54,906 nucleotides of DNA from Hyphomicrobium sp. (GCA_025351425.1 JANXVY010000006.1:1-54906), one strand, 5' to 3'. Counted from the stretch's first letter, positions 35,246-43,640 are shown. A program made the numbers and translations. Notes: generated by a model from the sequence alone, not told the origin.

Positions 35246-36027
35246 CAAGCAGACTCCAAAATCGCATACACATCGCCGGAATTTGCCTCATGCGGGAGGC
35301 ACGCGATATGGGCGGCCATATCGGCGTTCGAAATCGGAGCAGCAAACGTCAGCAGCTGGCTTTCGCCGAGCGCGATGTTGAACCGGTATGGACCGATCTC
35401 CGCCAACCGATCGAGACACGTATACGCCACGTCGCGCTGGATGGTCGTAAACTCAAACGACAGCGCCGGCACAGCTTGCGATAGCCCGGCGATCACATCG
35501 GCCTCGAACCCTTCGACGTCGATCTTGATGAATTGGGGGACGCCCCGTGCTGCAATAAGTGCATCGAGCGTCGTGACGGGCACCTCGATGGCGCGGTCCC
35601 AGACCTGTCCTTCCCAACCGCCGGCCCCCGCAGCGGCGGCAACGAACGCGCGGCTGGCCGTGGTGACGGTCGGATTGGCGGAGTTGACATGCAGCTGGAG
35701 CGAACCTGGCCGGGGTCCGCAAGCCGCCTCGACAAGCGTCACATCGGGGTCACCCGCATAGATCGCGCGAATGGCCCGCGCGCACTCGGGCTGCGGCTCA
35801 AGCGCGATGACCCGCGCACCGGCGCGGCGGAACGCACCGATCCGGTCGCCCACATGCGAGCCGATATCGAACGCAAGATCGCCGGGCTTGAGGAAACGCG
35901 CATAGAGTTTGTCCATCGCGGCGTCGCGTTCGGGATCGCCGTAATAGACCTCGAGCGAGCGCCGCAACTGCGCGTTGGCGGGATCGGCGGCAAGTGCCGC
36001 TGCGCGGGCTGATAGCGGGGAACTCAT
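35245..36027 (-). CDS. FkbM family methyltransferase
   Basis: A 260-residue SAM-dependent methyltransferase of the FkbM group, often a sugar or polyketide O-methyltransferase. SAM motif I is LAFDIGSHVGDR (residues around 52-63), the acidic end of strand 2 is VIALEPQPEC, and later blocks are VTTLDALI and FIKIDVEGFEADVIAGL, the FkbM signature. The frame extends upstream to 36801 within opgH; ATG 36027 (AGAGG box) gives the family-length protein. It follows opgH by 20 bases, so it probably modifies the glucan made by OpgH or a related glycan. Its stop overlaps the next gene's ATG. Confidence 0.87.
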   Translation of the reverse strand: MSSPLSARAAALAADPANAQLRRSLEVYYGDPERDAAMDKLYARFLKPGDLAFDIGSHVGDRIGAFRRAGARVIALEPQPECARAIRAIYAGDPDVTLVEAACGPRPGSLQLHVNSANPTVTTASRAFVAAAAGAGGWEGQVWDRAIEVPVTTLDALIAARGVPQFIKIDVEGFEADVIAGLSQAVPALSFEFTTIQRDVAYTCLDRLAEIGPYRFNIALGESQLLTFAAPISNADMAAHIACLPHEANSGDVYAILESA

Positions 36028-36047
36028 GATTTCATGCCTCTGTAATC

Positions 36048-37856
36048 TCATGGGGCAAGCACCGCGGCGACTTCCTGAGGCGTATCGAAATCTTCGGGCA
36101 CGCCTGCGATACCGTTGCGCTTCATCCAGGCACCAAGCGCAGGATTGGCCGTCAACACGCAGAACGGAATGGCGAGCAGATAGCCGGCCGTCAGCGGCAG
36201 GCTCCAGACGAGCGTCGCGGGAGATATGAACCACAGGGTCCCGCACACAAAGACGCCGAACACCGTCTGCGGCCATAACTGTTGCGCGGCCGTCGTCCAC
36301 GAAATTCCGTAGGCATCGCGCGATTGCCCGCCCCAGATGACGGATTTGCCAGACAGCAGCAGCCCCGCCATGAAGAGGGTGGTGCGGATGGTCGAGACCG
36401 CGCCTTGCAGGAATGAGAACACCAGTTCGAGCCCGGCGCTTAATGCAAACCGCACCGGGCCGCCGAAACGCGCGACCTCGCCCTTGGTCAGCATGGCGTC
36501 GATCAGCCCCGCCATTTTCGGCGCGAGGTACATCACGAAGAACGTCACATACAAAAGCTTGGCGAGCCCGACGGGAAAGTCCGGCACACTTTGGAAATGC
36601 CACGCAGCCAACGGTAGCAGCGCGATCATCAGCGTCCACGCGGGCAAGCCGACGAACATCAGGATCGCCCACAACAGCTGAAACCGGCTCATCGGGAGTA
36701 ATCCAGGAATATCCAGGAGCCGCGTGTATTGCAGGTTGCCCTGGCACCAGCGCACGTCGCGGGTCAGGAAATCGAGCATCGTCGGCGGATTTTCCTCCCA
36801 CGACCCGCCCTCGACCGGCAGCACGCGCACCTCATACCCTGCGCGTCGCATCAGGGTCGCTTCGACCTGATCGTGCGACAGCACATGGCCACCGAAGGGC
36901 GGGCCGCCAGGAATGACCGGCAGGTGGCATTCCTCGCGGAATGGCGCGATCCGCACCACCGCGTTATGGCCCCAGAACGGCCCGCAGTCGGCCGTCCACC
37001 ACGCCTGCCCCATGGTATAGGAGCGCATGCCGTGGCGCATTCCGAACTGGAAGATGCGGGCGAATGCACTCGCGGACGGCATTCCCACGACGAGGCTCTG
37101 CAGGATACCGATCTTGGGGTAGGCTTGCATGATACGCACGAGCTTGACGATCGCAGCGCCCGCCATCACGCTGTCGGCGTCGAGCGGCAGCATCAGCTCG
37201 AATTCGCGGCCCTGCTGCTCACAAAAATCGCGCACATTGCCAGCCTTGAACCCGGTATTGACCTCACGGTGGCGGTAGACGATGCGCGCCGGTCGATCCT
37301 CGACGGCTCCGCCTACCGCACCGTCGAGGTCGCTCGCCGCCCATTCGGCCGCAAGCCGCGCCTCCGCCGCCGCGACCTCCGGCTGGTTGGAATCACTGAG
37401 CAGAAAATAGCTGAACGCCGCCCCTTCGCCGGTCGCGTCCACGCTTTTCTTGACGGTCTTGAGGCGGGCGATGGCGCGTGCCGGGTCTTCGTTGCGCAGC
37501 GTCATCAGGATGGCTGTTTTGACGGTGAGCGGACGCGGCAGCTCGCCAGCCTGCAGGTAGGGCACCACCGCCTGGCGCGCATCGCCGCCACCGTGCAGCA
37601 GCCACAGCCCGATGACCGCATTCCAGAACCCGAGCACCGTCCACGGCGTGCCGACCGCAAAGCACAGGAACATGATCCAGCCTGTGATCGTCCACCCGCC
37701 CGCCCCCAGCACGGACGCCGCAAGACCGAGCAATGCGACGTAGGTTGCGACATTCAGCACCAGCACCAGCTGCCGCCGCCACGCCAGTTCGGCGTTTGCC
37801 TGCAGCCCCGCAGGTGTCATAACGCTGCCAGCGTCCGCAGCTTCGAACCGATCCAT
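36048..37856 (-). CDS. opgH: Glucan biosynthesis glucosyltransferase H
   Basis: A 602-residue inner-membrane GT2 glucosyltransferase (MdoH/OpgH) that makes the backbone of osmoregulated periplasmic glucans from UDP-glucose. Two N-terminal membrane segments (about residues 30-50 and 55-78) precede the GT domain. That domain has LPLDADSVM (metal-binding Asp), GPFWGHNAVVR and GHVLSHDQVEATLMRR, and the processive-enzyme motif RWCQGNLQY. At least four more membrane segments follow (about 400-560). ATG 37856 has a GGGGACGG box. The partner opgG is not in the window; an fkbM methyltransferase and an unknown secreted protein follow on the same transcript. It is divergent from the BchC-like gene with 47 bases between. 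Confidence 0.93.
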   Translation of the reverse strand: MDRFEAADAGSVMTPAGLQANAELAWRRQLVLVLNVATYVALLGLAASVLGAGGWTITGWIMFLCFAVGTPWTVLGFWNAVIGLWLLHGGGDARQAVVPYLQAGELPRPLTVKTAILMTLRNEDPARAIARLKTVKKSVDATGEGAAFSYFLLSDSNQPEVAAAEARLAAEWAASDLDGAVGGAVEDRPARIVYRHREVNTGFKAGNVRDFCEQQGREFELMLPLDADSVMAGAAIVKLVRIMQAYPKIGILQSLVVGMPSASAFARIFQFGMRHGMRSYTMGQAWWTADCGPFWGHNAVVRIAPFREECHLPVIPGGPPFGGHVLSHDQVEATLMRRAGYEVRVLPVEGGSWEENPPTMLDFLTRDVRWCQGNLQYTRLLDIPGLLPMSRFQLLWAILMFVGLPAWTLMIALLPLAAWHFQSVPDFPVGLAKLLYVTFFVMYLAPKMAGLIDAMLTKGEVARFGGPVRFALSAGLELVFSFLQGAVSTIRTTLFMAGLLLSGKSVIWGGQSRDAYGISWTTAAQQLWPQTVFGVFVCGTLWFISPATLVWSLPLTAGYLLAIPFCVLTANPALGAWMKRNGIAGVPEDFDTPQEVAAVLAP

Positions 37857-37903
37857 TCCGTCCCCAACTCCACAAACCCACGACGTTCAGGCAAACATAC
37901 CCG

Positions 37904-38956
37904 ATGAGCGATGGCCCGGCCACATCCGAGCGCAGCACGGCGCAGAACCAGCAACCGCGCCGCTCGTTGGGCCAGCGCCACGTTGCCCGCGCGCTCTGGT
38001 ATGTGGCGGCGGGCAAGGCCGAACTGAGGCCGCAGTCGCTGCCGCCCCTGAAGCCCGAAGAAGCCCGCGTCCGCACGCTTTACAGCGGCATCAGCCGGGG
38101 CACCGAACGGCTGATCCTGGAGGGCCGCGTACCCCCGCTGGAATATGCCTCCATGCGCGCACCCTTGCAGGAGGGCAACTTCCCGTTCCCGGTCAAATAC
38201 GGCTATTGCGCGGTGGGCATGGTGGAAGACGGGCCAGACGGCATCGTGGGCAAGACCGTGTTTTGCCTCCACCCCCATCAGGACCTGTTCAACGCGCCAG
38301 TTTCCATGCTGGCGGTGGTGCCGAACGGCGTACCGGCCAAGCGCGCGACGCTCGCCGCTAACATGGAAACCGCACTGAATGCGCTTTGGGATTCGGGCGC
38401 AGGGCCCGGCGACATAATCGTGATCGTCGGCGCAGGCATCGTCGGGCTGCTGGTGGCGGCGCTCGCGGCACGTCTACCCGGAGCAGAAGTGACCATCGTC
38501 GACGTGATCGAGACCCGTGCGCCGCTGGCAGCCGCAATGGGCGCAAGTTTCAACGGGCCGGAAAACGCGCCGCTCGACGCCGACGTCGTGTTCCACACGA
38601 GCGCCTCGGGCGCGGGGTTCAATACCGCCATCTCTTGCGCCGGACCGGAAGCGACCGTCGTCGAGATGTCGTGGTATGGCGCAACCGGTATTACCGCGAA
38701 CCTGGGCGGCGCGTTTCACAGCCGGCGCTTGAAGCTCATTTCCTCGCAGGTGGGCCAGGTTTCACCGTCCCGCCGCCCGCGCTGGACCTACGCCCGCCGC
38801 CTCGCCAAAGCGTTGGAGCTGCTGGGCGACGCCCGCTTCGATGCCTTGGTAGAAACCGATATATCGTTCAACGACTTGCCAGCCAAGCTGCCGGCCGCCC
38901 TTACGACGCAAGGCGCGAGCCTGCCGCCCGTCATCGCCTATAAACAAACCACCTGA
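37904..38956 (+). CDS. BchC-like dehydrogenase (MDR superfamily)
   Basis: A 350-residue medium-chain dehydrogenase/reductase closest in pattern to BchC of bacteriochlorophyll synthesis and to zinc-binding alcohol dehydrogenases. The GroES-like domain contains LYSGISRGTERLIL and FPVKYGYCAVGMVE; a Rossmann domain follows with VIVGAGIVGLLVAALAA. The usual catalytic zinc Cys in the GroES part is replaced by Ser (SGISRG), so a zinc site is doubtful. The N-terminus has about 25 extra disordered residues. It is the first gene of a four-gene operon and is followed 14 bases later by a PTPS-like gene. No photosynthesis genes are present, so bacteriochlorophyll synthesis is unlikely. It probably reduces a carbonyl of the pathway product (inference). 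Confidence 0.85.
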   Translation: MSDGPATSERSTAQNQQPRRSLGQRHVARALWYVAAGKAELRPQSLPPLKPEEARVRTLYSGISRGTERLILEGRVPPLEYASMRAPLQEGNFPFPVKYGYCAVGMVEDGPDGIVGKTVFCLHPHQDLFNAPVSMLAVVPNGVPAKRATLAANMETALNALWDSGAGPGDIIVIVGAGIVGLLVAALAARLPGAEVTIVDVIETRAPLAAAMGASFNGPENAPLDADVVFHTSASGAGFNTAISCAGPEATVVEMSWYGATGITANLGGAFHSRRLKLISSQVGQVSPSRRPRWTYARRLAKALELLGDARFDALVETDISFNDLPAKLPAALTTQGASLPPVIAYKQTT

Positions 38957-38970
38957 GAAGAGAGCTCGCC

Positions 38971-39372
38971 ATGTTTTCCGTCGAAGTCCGCGACCGCATC
39001 ATGATCGCCCATTCGCTGCCCGATCCGTTTTTCGGCCCCGCCCAGCACATGCACGGCGCAACCTTCGTGGTCGACGTCGCGTTCTACCGCGATGAGCTGA
39101 CGGCCCAGAACGTGGTGGTCGACATCGGGGCGGCACTTGATGTGCTGAATAAGACGCTGAAGCCGCTCGCTTATCAAAATCTCGACGCACTTCCCCAGTT
39201 CAAAGGCAAGCTGACGACGACCGAGTTTCTCTGCAAGTATGTCTTCGACGCCCTGCATAAGGCGGCCCGCGAGGGAGCTCTGGGAGCCGATGGCAAAGGC
39301 TTATCGAAAATCCGCGTCACGTTGAGCGAAACCGATCTGGCGCGCGCGACCTATGAAGGACCTGTCGGTTGA
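38971..39372 (+). CDS. PTPS/QueD-fold protein lacking catalytic residues
   Basis: A 133-residue protein of the 6-pyruvoyl/6-carboxy-tetrahydropterin synthase fold. The three zinc histidines are kept: His14 (IMIAHSLP) and His26/His28 (AQHMHGATF). The pterin-side Glu is present (SE120TD), and the TxE helix cap (LTTTE85F) is kept. However, the catalytic Cys, which in QueD is four residues before the His-x-His, is Gly22, and no other Cys precedes the zinc site. The Asp-His dyad that normally follows (LDHRYLN in QueD) is Ala67-Tyr68 (PLAYQNLDA). So ordinary QueD or PTPS chemistry is unlikely. A GAGAG box precedes ATG. Its stop overlaps the next gene's TTG start by four bases. Confidence 0.88.
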   Translation: MFSVEVRDRIMIAHSLPDPFFGPAQHMHGATFVVDVAFYRDELTAQNVVVDIGAALDVLNKTLKPLAYQNLDALPQFKGKLTTTEFLCKYVFDALHKAAREGALGADGKGLSKIRVTLSETDLARATYEGPVG

Positions 39373-40430
39373 GCATTTCCCTGGCGCGATCCGTCACCCT
39401 CGTGGTTCCCGGCGACCTCGACCTCCCGACGGGGGGCTACGTCTATGACCGCCGCATCCTCTCGATGCTGCCCGACTATGGCGTGCAGCCCGAGCTGATC
39501 GCGCTGCCGGGAAGCTTTCCGTTCCCGACCGCAGCCGACCTCGAACATACGGCCAAGCTGCTGGCGGCCGCCCCTCCGGACGCGCCCCTGCTGTTCGACG
39601 GCCTGGCCCTCGGCGCGATGCCGTCCGCGATGATCAAGAGCCTGCCCCAGCGCATCATCGCCCTCGTCCACCACCCCCTCTATCTCGAATCCGGCCTCGA
39701 TGAGGCGCACGCGACGGCGCTGAAAGCCTCCGAAACCGAGGCGCTGGCGCTCGCCCGCCACGTGATCGTGACCAGCCCCGCGACCAAACGCATCTTGGTC
39801 GCCGAGTTCGCCGTCAACGCGACCAAGATCACTGTCGCAGAACCTGGTACCGACCCGGCCGCCCGCGCCTCCGGCACCGGCACCCCGTTGCAGCTGCTGG
39901 CCGTCGGCGCGATTTCGCCGCGCAAGGGCTATGACATCCTGGTCGAGGCCTTGAGGCCGCTCGCCGATCTCGACTGGCGGCTGACGATCGCCGGCGCGAC
40001 CGACCGCAACCCAGCCGCAGTCAGCAGCCTCGAAACTGCGATCGCCGAAGCCGGCTTCCATGACCGCATCCGCCTGTCGGGCACGGTGGTGCCGGCGACG
40101 CTCGCCAAGTTCTACGACACCTGCGACCTGTTCGTGATGCCTTCGCTGTTCGAAGGCTACGGCATGGTGCTCGCCGAGGCGATGGCGCGCGGGCTGCCCA
40201 TCGTGTGCACCACCGGGGGCGCTGCCAGCGAAACGGTGCCTAACGCCGCAGCTCTCAAGGTAGCCCCCGGCCATTCGATCTTCCTGTCCGCAGCCCTCGA
40301 AAAGGCGCTGCGCGACAAACGCCTGCGCGCACGCATGGCGGACGCCTCCTGGGAAATGGGCCGCACGCTGCCACCCTGGACCGAGACCACCCGCAGAATC
40401 GCGGCTGTCGTCATGGGGCTCGCCCCATGA
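39369..40430 (+). CDS. Family 4 glycosyltransferase
   Basis: A 353-residue retaining GT-B glycosyltransferase. The N-terminal domain begins LVVPGDLDLPTGGYVYDRRI (glycine loop of GT4) and the C-terminal domain has AVGAISPRKGYDILVEAL and FEGYGMVLAEAMARGLPIV, the EX7E motif that contacts the donor sugar. It starts with TTG 39369 inside the stop of the PTPS-like gene (TTGA), so translation must be coupled. There is no membrane segment; the acceptor is probably a small soluble molecule or a lipid at the membrane surface. It ends in an ATGA overlap with the methyltransferase. Confidence 0.88.
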   Translation: MSISLARSVTLVVPGDLDLPTGGYVYDRRILSMLPDYGVQPELIALPGSFPFPTAADLEHTAKLLAAAPPDAPLLFDGLALGAMPSAMIKSLPQRIIALVHHPLYLESGLDEAHATALKASETEALALARHVIVTSPATKRILVAEFAVNATKITVAEPGTDPAARASGTGTPLQLLAVGAISPRKGYDILVEALRPLADLDWRLTIAGATDRNPAAVSSLETAIAEAGFHDRIRLSGTVVPATLAKFYDTCDLFVMPSLFEGYGMVLAEAMARGLPIVCTTGGAASETVPNAAALKVAPGHSIFLSAALEKALRDKRLRARMADASWEMGRTLPPWTETTRRIAAVVMGLAP

Positions 40431-41326
40431 CCAACAGCACATCCACAAGTTCGGCCGGCGGATTTTCCCCCCAATGGCTCGCCCTGCGCGAGCGAGCCGA
40501 CCACCGCTCCCGCAACCCGCAGCTGGCCGACGCGCTGAAGACGCGCTTCCTCCAACGCGAGCAGATTACGGTCGTCGACCTTGGCTGCGGCACTGGCTCC
40601 AATCTGCGGGCAACATCGCAGCTGCTCCCGGATCGCCAGTCCTGGACGCTCGTCGATCACGACCCCGCGTTGCTGACGGTCGCTCGCACAGCCCTGATTG
40701 CCTGGGCCGACACCAGCGATATCTCGACCGGCCAGCTGACGCTGCGAAAGGGCCGCGCCGAATTAAGCGTCACATTCCGCTGCGCCGACTTGACCAGAGA
40801 GCTCGACACGGTTCTGGGGGCAAAGCCCGATCTGGTGACGGCGTCCGCCCTGTTCGACCTCGCGTCCGAGCCGTTCATCCAGCAGTTTGCAGCCGCCGTC
40901 GCGAAGCGCCGCGCGGTGTTCTACACAGTGCTGACCTACAACGGCATCCAGCGCTGGCTCCCGCGCGGGCCGCTCGACCAGCAAATGAACGCAGCCTTCC
41001 ATCGCCACCAGATGACCGACAAGGGCTTTGGCATTTCTGCAGGTCCCTCCGCCCCGGTTGTTCTCTCCGACCAGTTCGAGACCCATGGCTTCACGGTGGC
41101 CGAAGGTGACAGCCCCTGGCGTTTGGGGGCCGATGATCGCGCGTTGATCGCTGAACTGGCGGCGGGTTTTGCCGCAGCCGTCCGGCAGACCAAGGCCATG
41201 AAGGATGCCGACATCGACGGCTGGTTGAAACGCGGCCACACTGGCGCGGAAGTCGGCCACACCGACACCCTCGCAATCCCCGGCCTGCAATCGCGCGTCG
41301 AATCGAGCGACAGCACGGACGACTGA
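40427..41326 (+). CDS. Class I SAM-dependent methyltransferase
   Basis: A 299-residue methyltransferase, fourth gene of the BchC-like/PTPS-like/GT4 operon, overlapping the GT4 stop by four bases (ATGA). SAM motif I is ITVVDLGCGTGSN and motif II is WTLVDHDPALL; a long insertion follows, then ADLTREL and the motif IV region DLVTASALFDLAS. There is no signal peptide or membrane segment. The substrate is unknown. Its coupling with the glycosyltransferase suggests it methylates the sugar or the aglycone (inference). Family identity is secure; target and position are not. Confidence 0.85.
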   Translation: MTNSTSTSSAGGFSPQWLALRERADHRSRNPQLADALKTRFLQREQITVVDLGCGTGSNLRATSQLLPDRQSWTLVDHDPALLTVARTALIAWADTSDISTGQLTLRKGRAELSVTFRCADLTRELDTVLGAKPDLVTASALFDLASEPFIQQFAAAVAKRRAVFYTVLTYNGIQRWLPRGPLDQQMNAAFHRHQMTDKGFGISAGPSAPVVLSDQFETHGFTVAEGDSPWRLGADDRALIAELAAGFAAAVRQTKAMKDADIDGWLKRGHTGAEVGHTDTLAIPGLQSRVESSDSTDD

Positions 41327-41440
41327 GACGCGGATCGTTAAGACCCGGTCTTACAAGCTCGGAGCGGCTGCAAAAAATAAGTTATCCCCGCGCCGTGAGG
41401 ACGGCGCGAGACTTGCGGGAACGCAAGCCGCGGGTAACCC

Positions 41441-41884
41441 ATGCCATTTTCGACCTATGCCCTGAAACTGCTCGCCCTGGCCCAGACCATCCACCGCTGG
41501 CTCGGCATCCTATCCGGACTCGATCGGGCCAACCGCGACCGGATTGCGGGGTATGCGGAGGCAATCGCTGCGACCCTGGAACGGGCAGCCGTCGCCCTGA
41601 CGCGGCTGGACAGCGATCCGAGCGACGCACCGGCGCGCGCGGAAGCCTTGCGGGAACTAGGCCGCATCACCGGATATGTCGAAACAATCGTCGCCGTGCT
41701 GGAACAACACCTTGACGGACGCAAGACAGCAGGCGTTAAAAGACGGCTCGATCAGCTGGATGCCGAACGCCTGGCGCTTTGCCTGACGGACGATGCCCAA
41801 TGGCCGGCCGGTAGACCGCGCGCAGAACGGCTGTTTGCCGCCGAAGGCTATTTCCGCGCCCTTGCGGATGGCTTGCGCGCGTAA
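41441..41884 (+). CDS. Hypothetical helical protein
   Basis: A 147-residue protein that I do not recognise. It is almost entirely helical, with Ala/Leu/Arg-rich segments (LLALAQTIHRWLG, IAATLERAAVALTRL, TGYVETIVAVLEQHL), and looks like a soluble three- or four-helix bundle. There is no signal peptide or metal motif. The ribosome binding site is weak. It sits 114 bases after the methyltransferase operon and 48 bases before leuD on the same strand, so it may be co-transcribed with leuD. Confidence 0.6.
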   Translation: MPFSTYALKLLALAQTIHRWLGILSGLDRANRDRIAGYAEAIAATLERAAVALTRLDSDPSDAPARAEALRELGRITGYVETIVAVLEQHLDGRKTAGVKRRLDQLDAERLALCLTDDAQWPAGRPRAERLFAAEGYFRALADGLRA

Positions 41885-41931
41885 TCGCGGGCACGGGCCA
41901 CGACTTCGGGCGCTAAGATGAGGACAGACAC

Positions 41932-42537
41932 GTGCAGAAATTCACCACGTTGACCGGCGTCGCTGCAGCCCTGCCGATGCGCAACATCGACACCGACATG
42001 ATCATCCCCAAGCAGTTCCTGAAAACCATCAAGCGGACGGGACTTGGCAAGTCGCTGTTCTTCGAGATGCGCTACGACCAGGACGGCAAGGAACTGCCCG
42101 ACTTCGTGCTGAACCAGCCAGCCTACCGCCAGGCCGAAATCCTCGTTACGGGCGAAAACTTCGGCTGCGGGTCGTCGCGCGAACACGCGCCCTGGGCGCT
42201 GCTGGACTTCGGCATCCGTTGCGTGATTGCACCCGATTTCGCCGACATTTTCTATAACAACTGCTTCAAGAACGGGATCTTGCCGATCAAGCTGCCCCAG
42301 GCGGACGTCGACAAGCTGCTGGATGACGCAAGCCGCGGTTCGAACGCAACCGTCACCATCGATCTTGCAAAACAGGAAATCCGCGGCCCCGACGGCGGGA
42401 CTATACGGTTCGAAGTCGACGGTTTCCGCAAGCAGTGTCTGTTGGAGGGCCTGGACGACATCGGGCTGACGCTGCAGAAGGACCAGGCCATCGCCGCCTA
42501 CGAAAAGAATGCGGCGGCAACCCGCGAATGGGCGTGA
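41932..42537 (+). CDS. leuD: 3-isopropylmalate dehydratase small subunit
   Basis: Small subunit of isopropylmalate isomerase in leucine synthesis; it binds the substrate side chain and joins the iron-sulfur LeuC subunit. The 201-residue protein has the family blocks [29 protein letters not shown] and [17 protein letters not shown]. It starts with GTG 41932, behind a GAGGA box. LeuC and LeuB are not in the window. The preceding helical hypothetical and the glyoxalase-like gene on the same strand are not known leucine genes. Confidence 0.95.
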   Translation: MQKFTTLTGVAAALPMRNIDTDMIIPKQFLKTIKRTGLGKSLFFEMRYDQDGKELPDFVLNQPAYRQAEILVTGENFGCGSSREHAPWALLDFGIRCVIAPDFADIFYNNCFKNGILPIKLPQADVDKLLDDASRGSNATVTIDLAKQEIRGPDGGTIRFEVDGFRKQCLLEGLDDIGLTLQKDQAIAAYEKNAAATREWA

Positions 42538-42585
42538 GGCGCACAAATTTCAGGCCCAAGATCTTTTGCAAATCAGGAGGATGCG

Positions 42586-42996
42586 ATGCCCACGACCACG
42601 GCAGCTAAGACTGTTCACATGATGATCCGGGTTAAGGATGAGGCCAAATCGGTCAATTTCTACAGCCAAGTGTTTGGCCTCGACGTGGCCGACCGTGTTG
42701 ATTTCGAGACCTTCACGCTGATCTACATGAAGAACAAGTCGGCCGATTTCGAATTGGAGTTGACGATCAACAAAGGCCGCACGGAGCCTTACGATCTCGG
42801 CACCGGCTATGGCCACATGGCGTTCGTGGTCGACGACCTGAAGGCCGAGCACGCGCGAGTGTTGAAGGCCGGATTTGCCCCCAAGGACGTGAAGCAAATG
42901 GCGCACGGCGGCAAGCCGTTCGCCGAATTCTTCTTCATCGACGACCCCGACGGCTACAAAATCGAAATGATCCAGAAATTCGGCCGTTTCAAATAA
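42586..42996 (+). CDS. Glyoxalase/VOC family protein, lactoylglutathione-lyase like
   Basis: A 136-residue vicinal-oxygen-chelate protein with the pattern of glyoxalase I. Metal-ligand candidates are His in TVHMMIRVKD, Glu in FELELTINK, His in GYGHMAFVVDD and Glu in YKIEMIQKF, in the expected order for the His-Glu-His-Glu site. The DDPDGYKIEM ending is the family signature. If it is a true glyoxalase I it removes methylglyoxal as the glutathione adduct; other VOC enzymes fit too. An AGGAGG box lies before ATG. It is 48 bases after leuD. Confidence 0.85.
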   Translation: MPTTTAAKTVHMMIRVKDEAKSVNFYSQVFGLDVADRVDFETFTLIYMKNKSADFELELTINKGRTEPYDLGTGYGHMAFVVDDLKAEHARVLKAGFAPKDVKQMAHGGKPFAEFFFIDDPDGYKIEMIQKFGRFK

Positions 42997-42998
42997 AC

Positions 42999-43064
42999 TG
43001 TTTCCTGGAAAAGTGTGTTGCGGCTTTCCAGTGAGAAGCACGAAAAAACAAAGAGTTAGGATTG
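42999..43064. repeat. Family A repeat, diverged copy
   Basis: CTGTTTCCTGGAAAAGTGTG, then GCGGCTTTCC and AAAAAACAAAGAGTTAGG, matching the order of blocks in the intact copy at 43593 (GGAAAAGTGTG, GCGGTTTTCC, AAAACAATAACTTAG). It directly follows the glyoxalase-like stop and may act as its terminator. Confidence 0.7.
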
Positions 43065-43213
43065 CTCCGTCATTCGATGCAAGTGGGAGCGGCCCCGGAG
43101 TTGCAGCAGCAGGTCGAGCTAACGCAGGTCCAGCTAACGATGAGGCGAGACTGCGCTATTCAGGCCGTGTTCAGCTGGGGTATGGTCTTTAGTCATTGTA
43201 ACATTTGGGTAAA

Positions 43214-43597
43214 ATGACCATGTCCCGCCTTGCTTGCCTGACGGCCCTCGCCTTGTTGCCGGCTGGTTTGATCATCAGTGGCGCTCCCTTGAGCGGCGTT
43301 GCCGTGCAGCCGGCCCATGCCGGGCCGGAAAATGCCCGCTGTGAAATCCGCATCAGCAAGCGCAATGGCGGCACGACGCTGGAAGGCTTCGTGATCGCCC
43401 AGCAGCCCGTTTCGGGATCTTACCGGATCTCGGTGACGACAGCTGGCGGCGCCGGCTCCGATGTCGACCAGAGCGGAGCGTTCCAGGCTTCACCGGGCCA
43501 GCCGGTGAGCCTTGGCGCGGTGCAGGTGGGTGCCGGCGGCTATTCGGCGAACTTAACCGTCAAGTGGGCCGGCGGCAGCACGAACTGCAGGGTCTAG
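43214..43597 (+). CDS. CsgH-like secreted protein
   Basis: A 127-residue exported protein. The N-terminus is a signal peptide (hydrophobic residues about 7-30, cleavage near AHA-GPE). The mature part is a compact all-beta domain bounded by two cysteines (ARCEIRISKR ... TNCRV), with the pattern G-x-Y-R-I-S-V and SDVDQSGAFQA of the alphaproteobacterial CsgH family, periplasmic proteins that stop curli subunits from aggregating too early. No curli genes (csgA, csgB, csgG) are in the window. ATG 43214 is chosen over the TTG 43205 because no ribosome binding site fits the TTG. Its TAG stop lies inside the family A repeat that follows. Confidence 0.75.
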   Translation: MTMSRLACLTALALLPAGLIISGAPLSGVAVQPAHAGPENARCEIRISKRNGGTTLEGFVIAQQPVSGSYRISVTTAGGAGSDVDQSGAFQASPGQPVSLGAVQVGAGGYSANLTVKWAGGSTNCRV

Positions 43598-43640
43598 AGC
43601 GCGTTAGGAAAAGTGTGAAGCGGTTTTCCGTAAAACGCGC
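43593..43640. repeat. Family A repeat, intact hairpin copy
   Basis: GCGCGTT-A-GGAAAA, an 11-base loop GTGTGAAGCGG, TTTTCC-GTA-AACGCGC: a two-part stem of 7 and 6 pairs. The flank TCTAGAG holds the stop codon of the CsgH-like gene. A second conserved block follows (AGCGATTCAAAGAAACGCG, 43669-43687), also found at 52360. Confidence 0.9.

Noticed and set aside
41375-41400. GTTATCCCC as a DnaA box or origin signal
   Set aside because: It is a single poor match to TTATNCACA with no cluster or AT-rich unwinding stretch.
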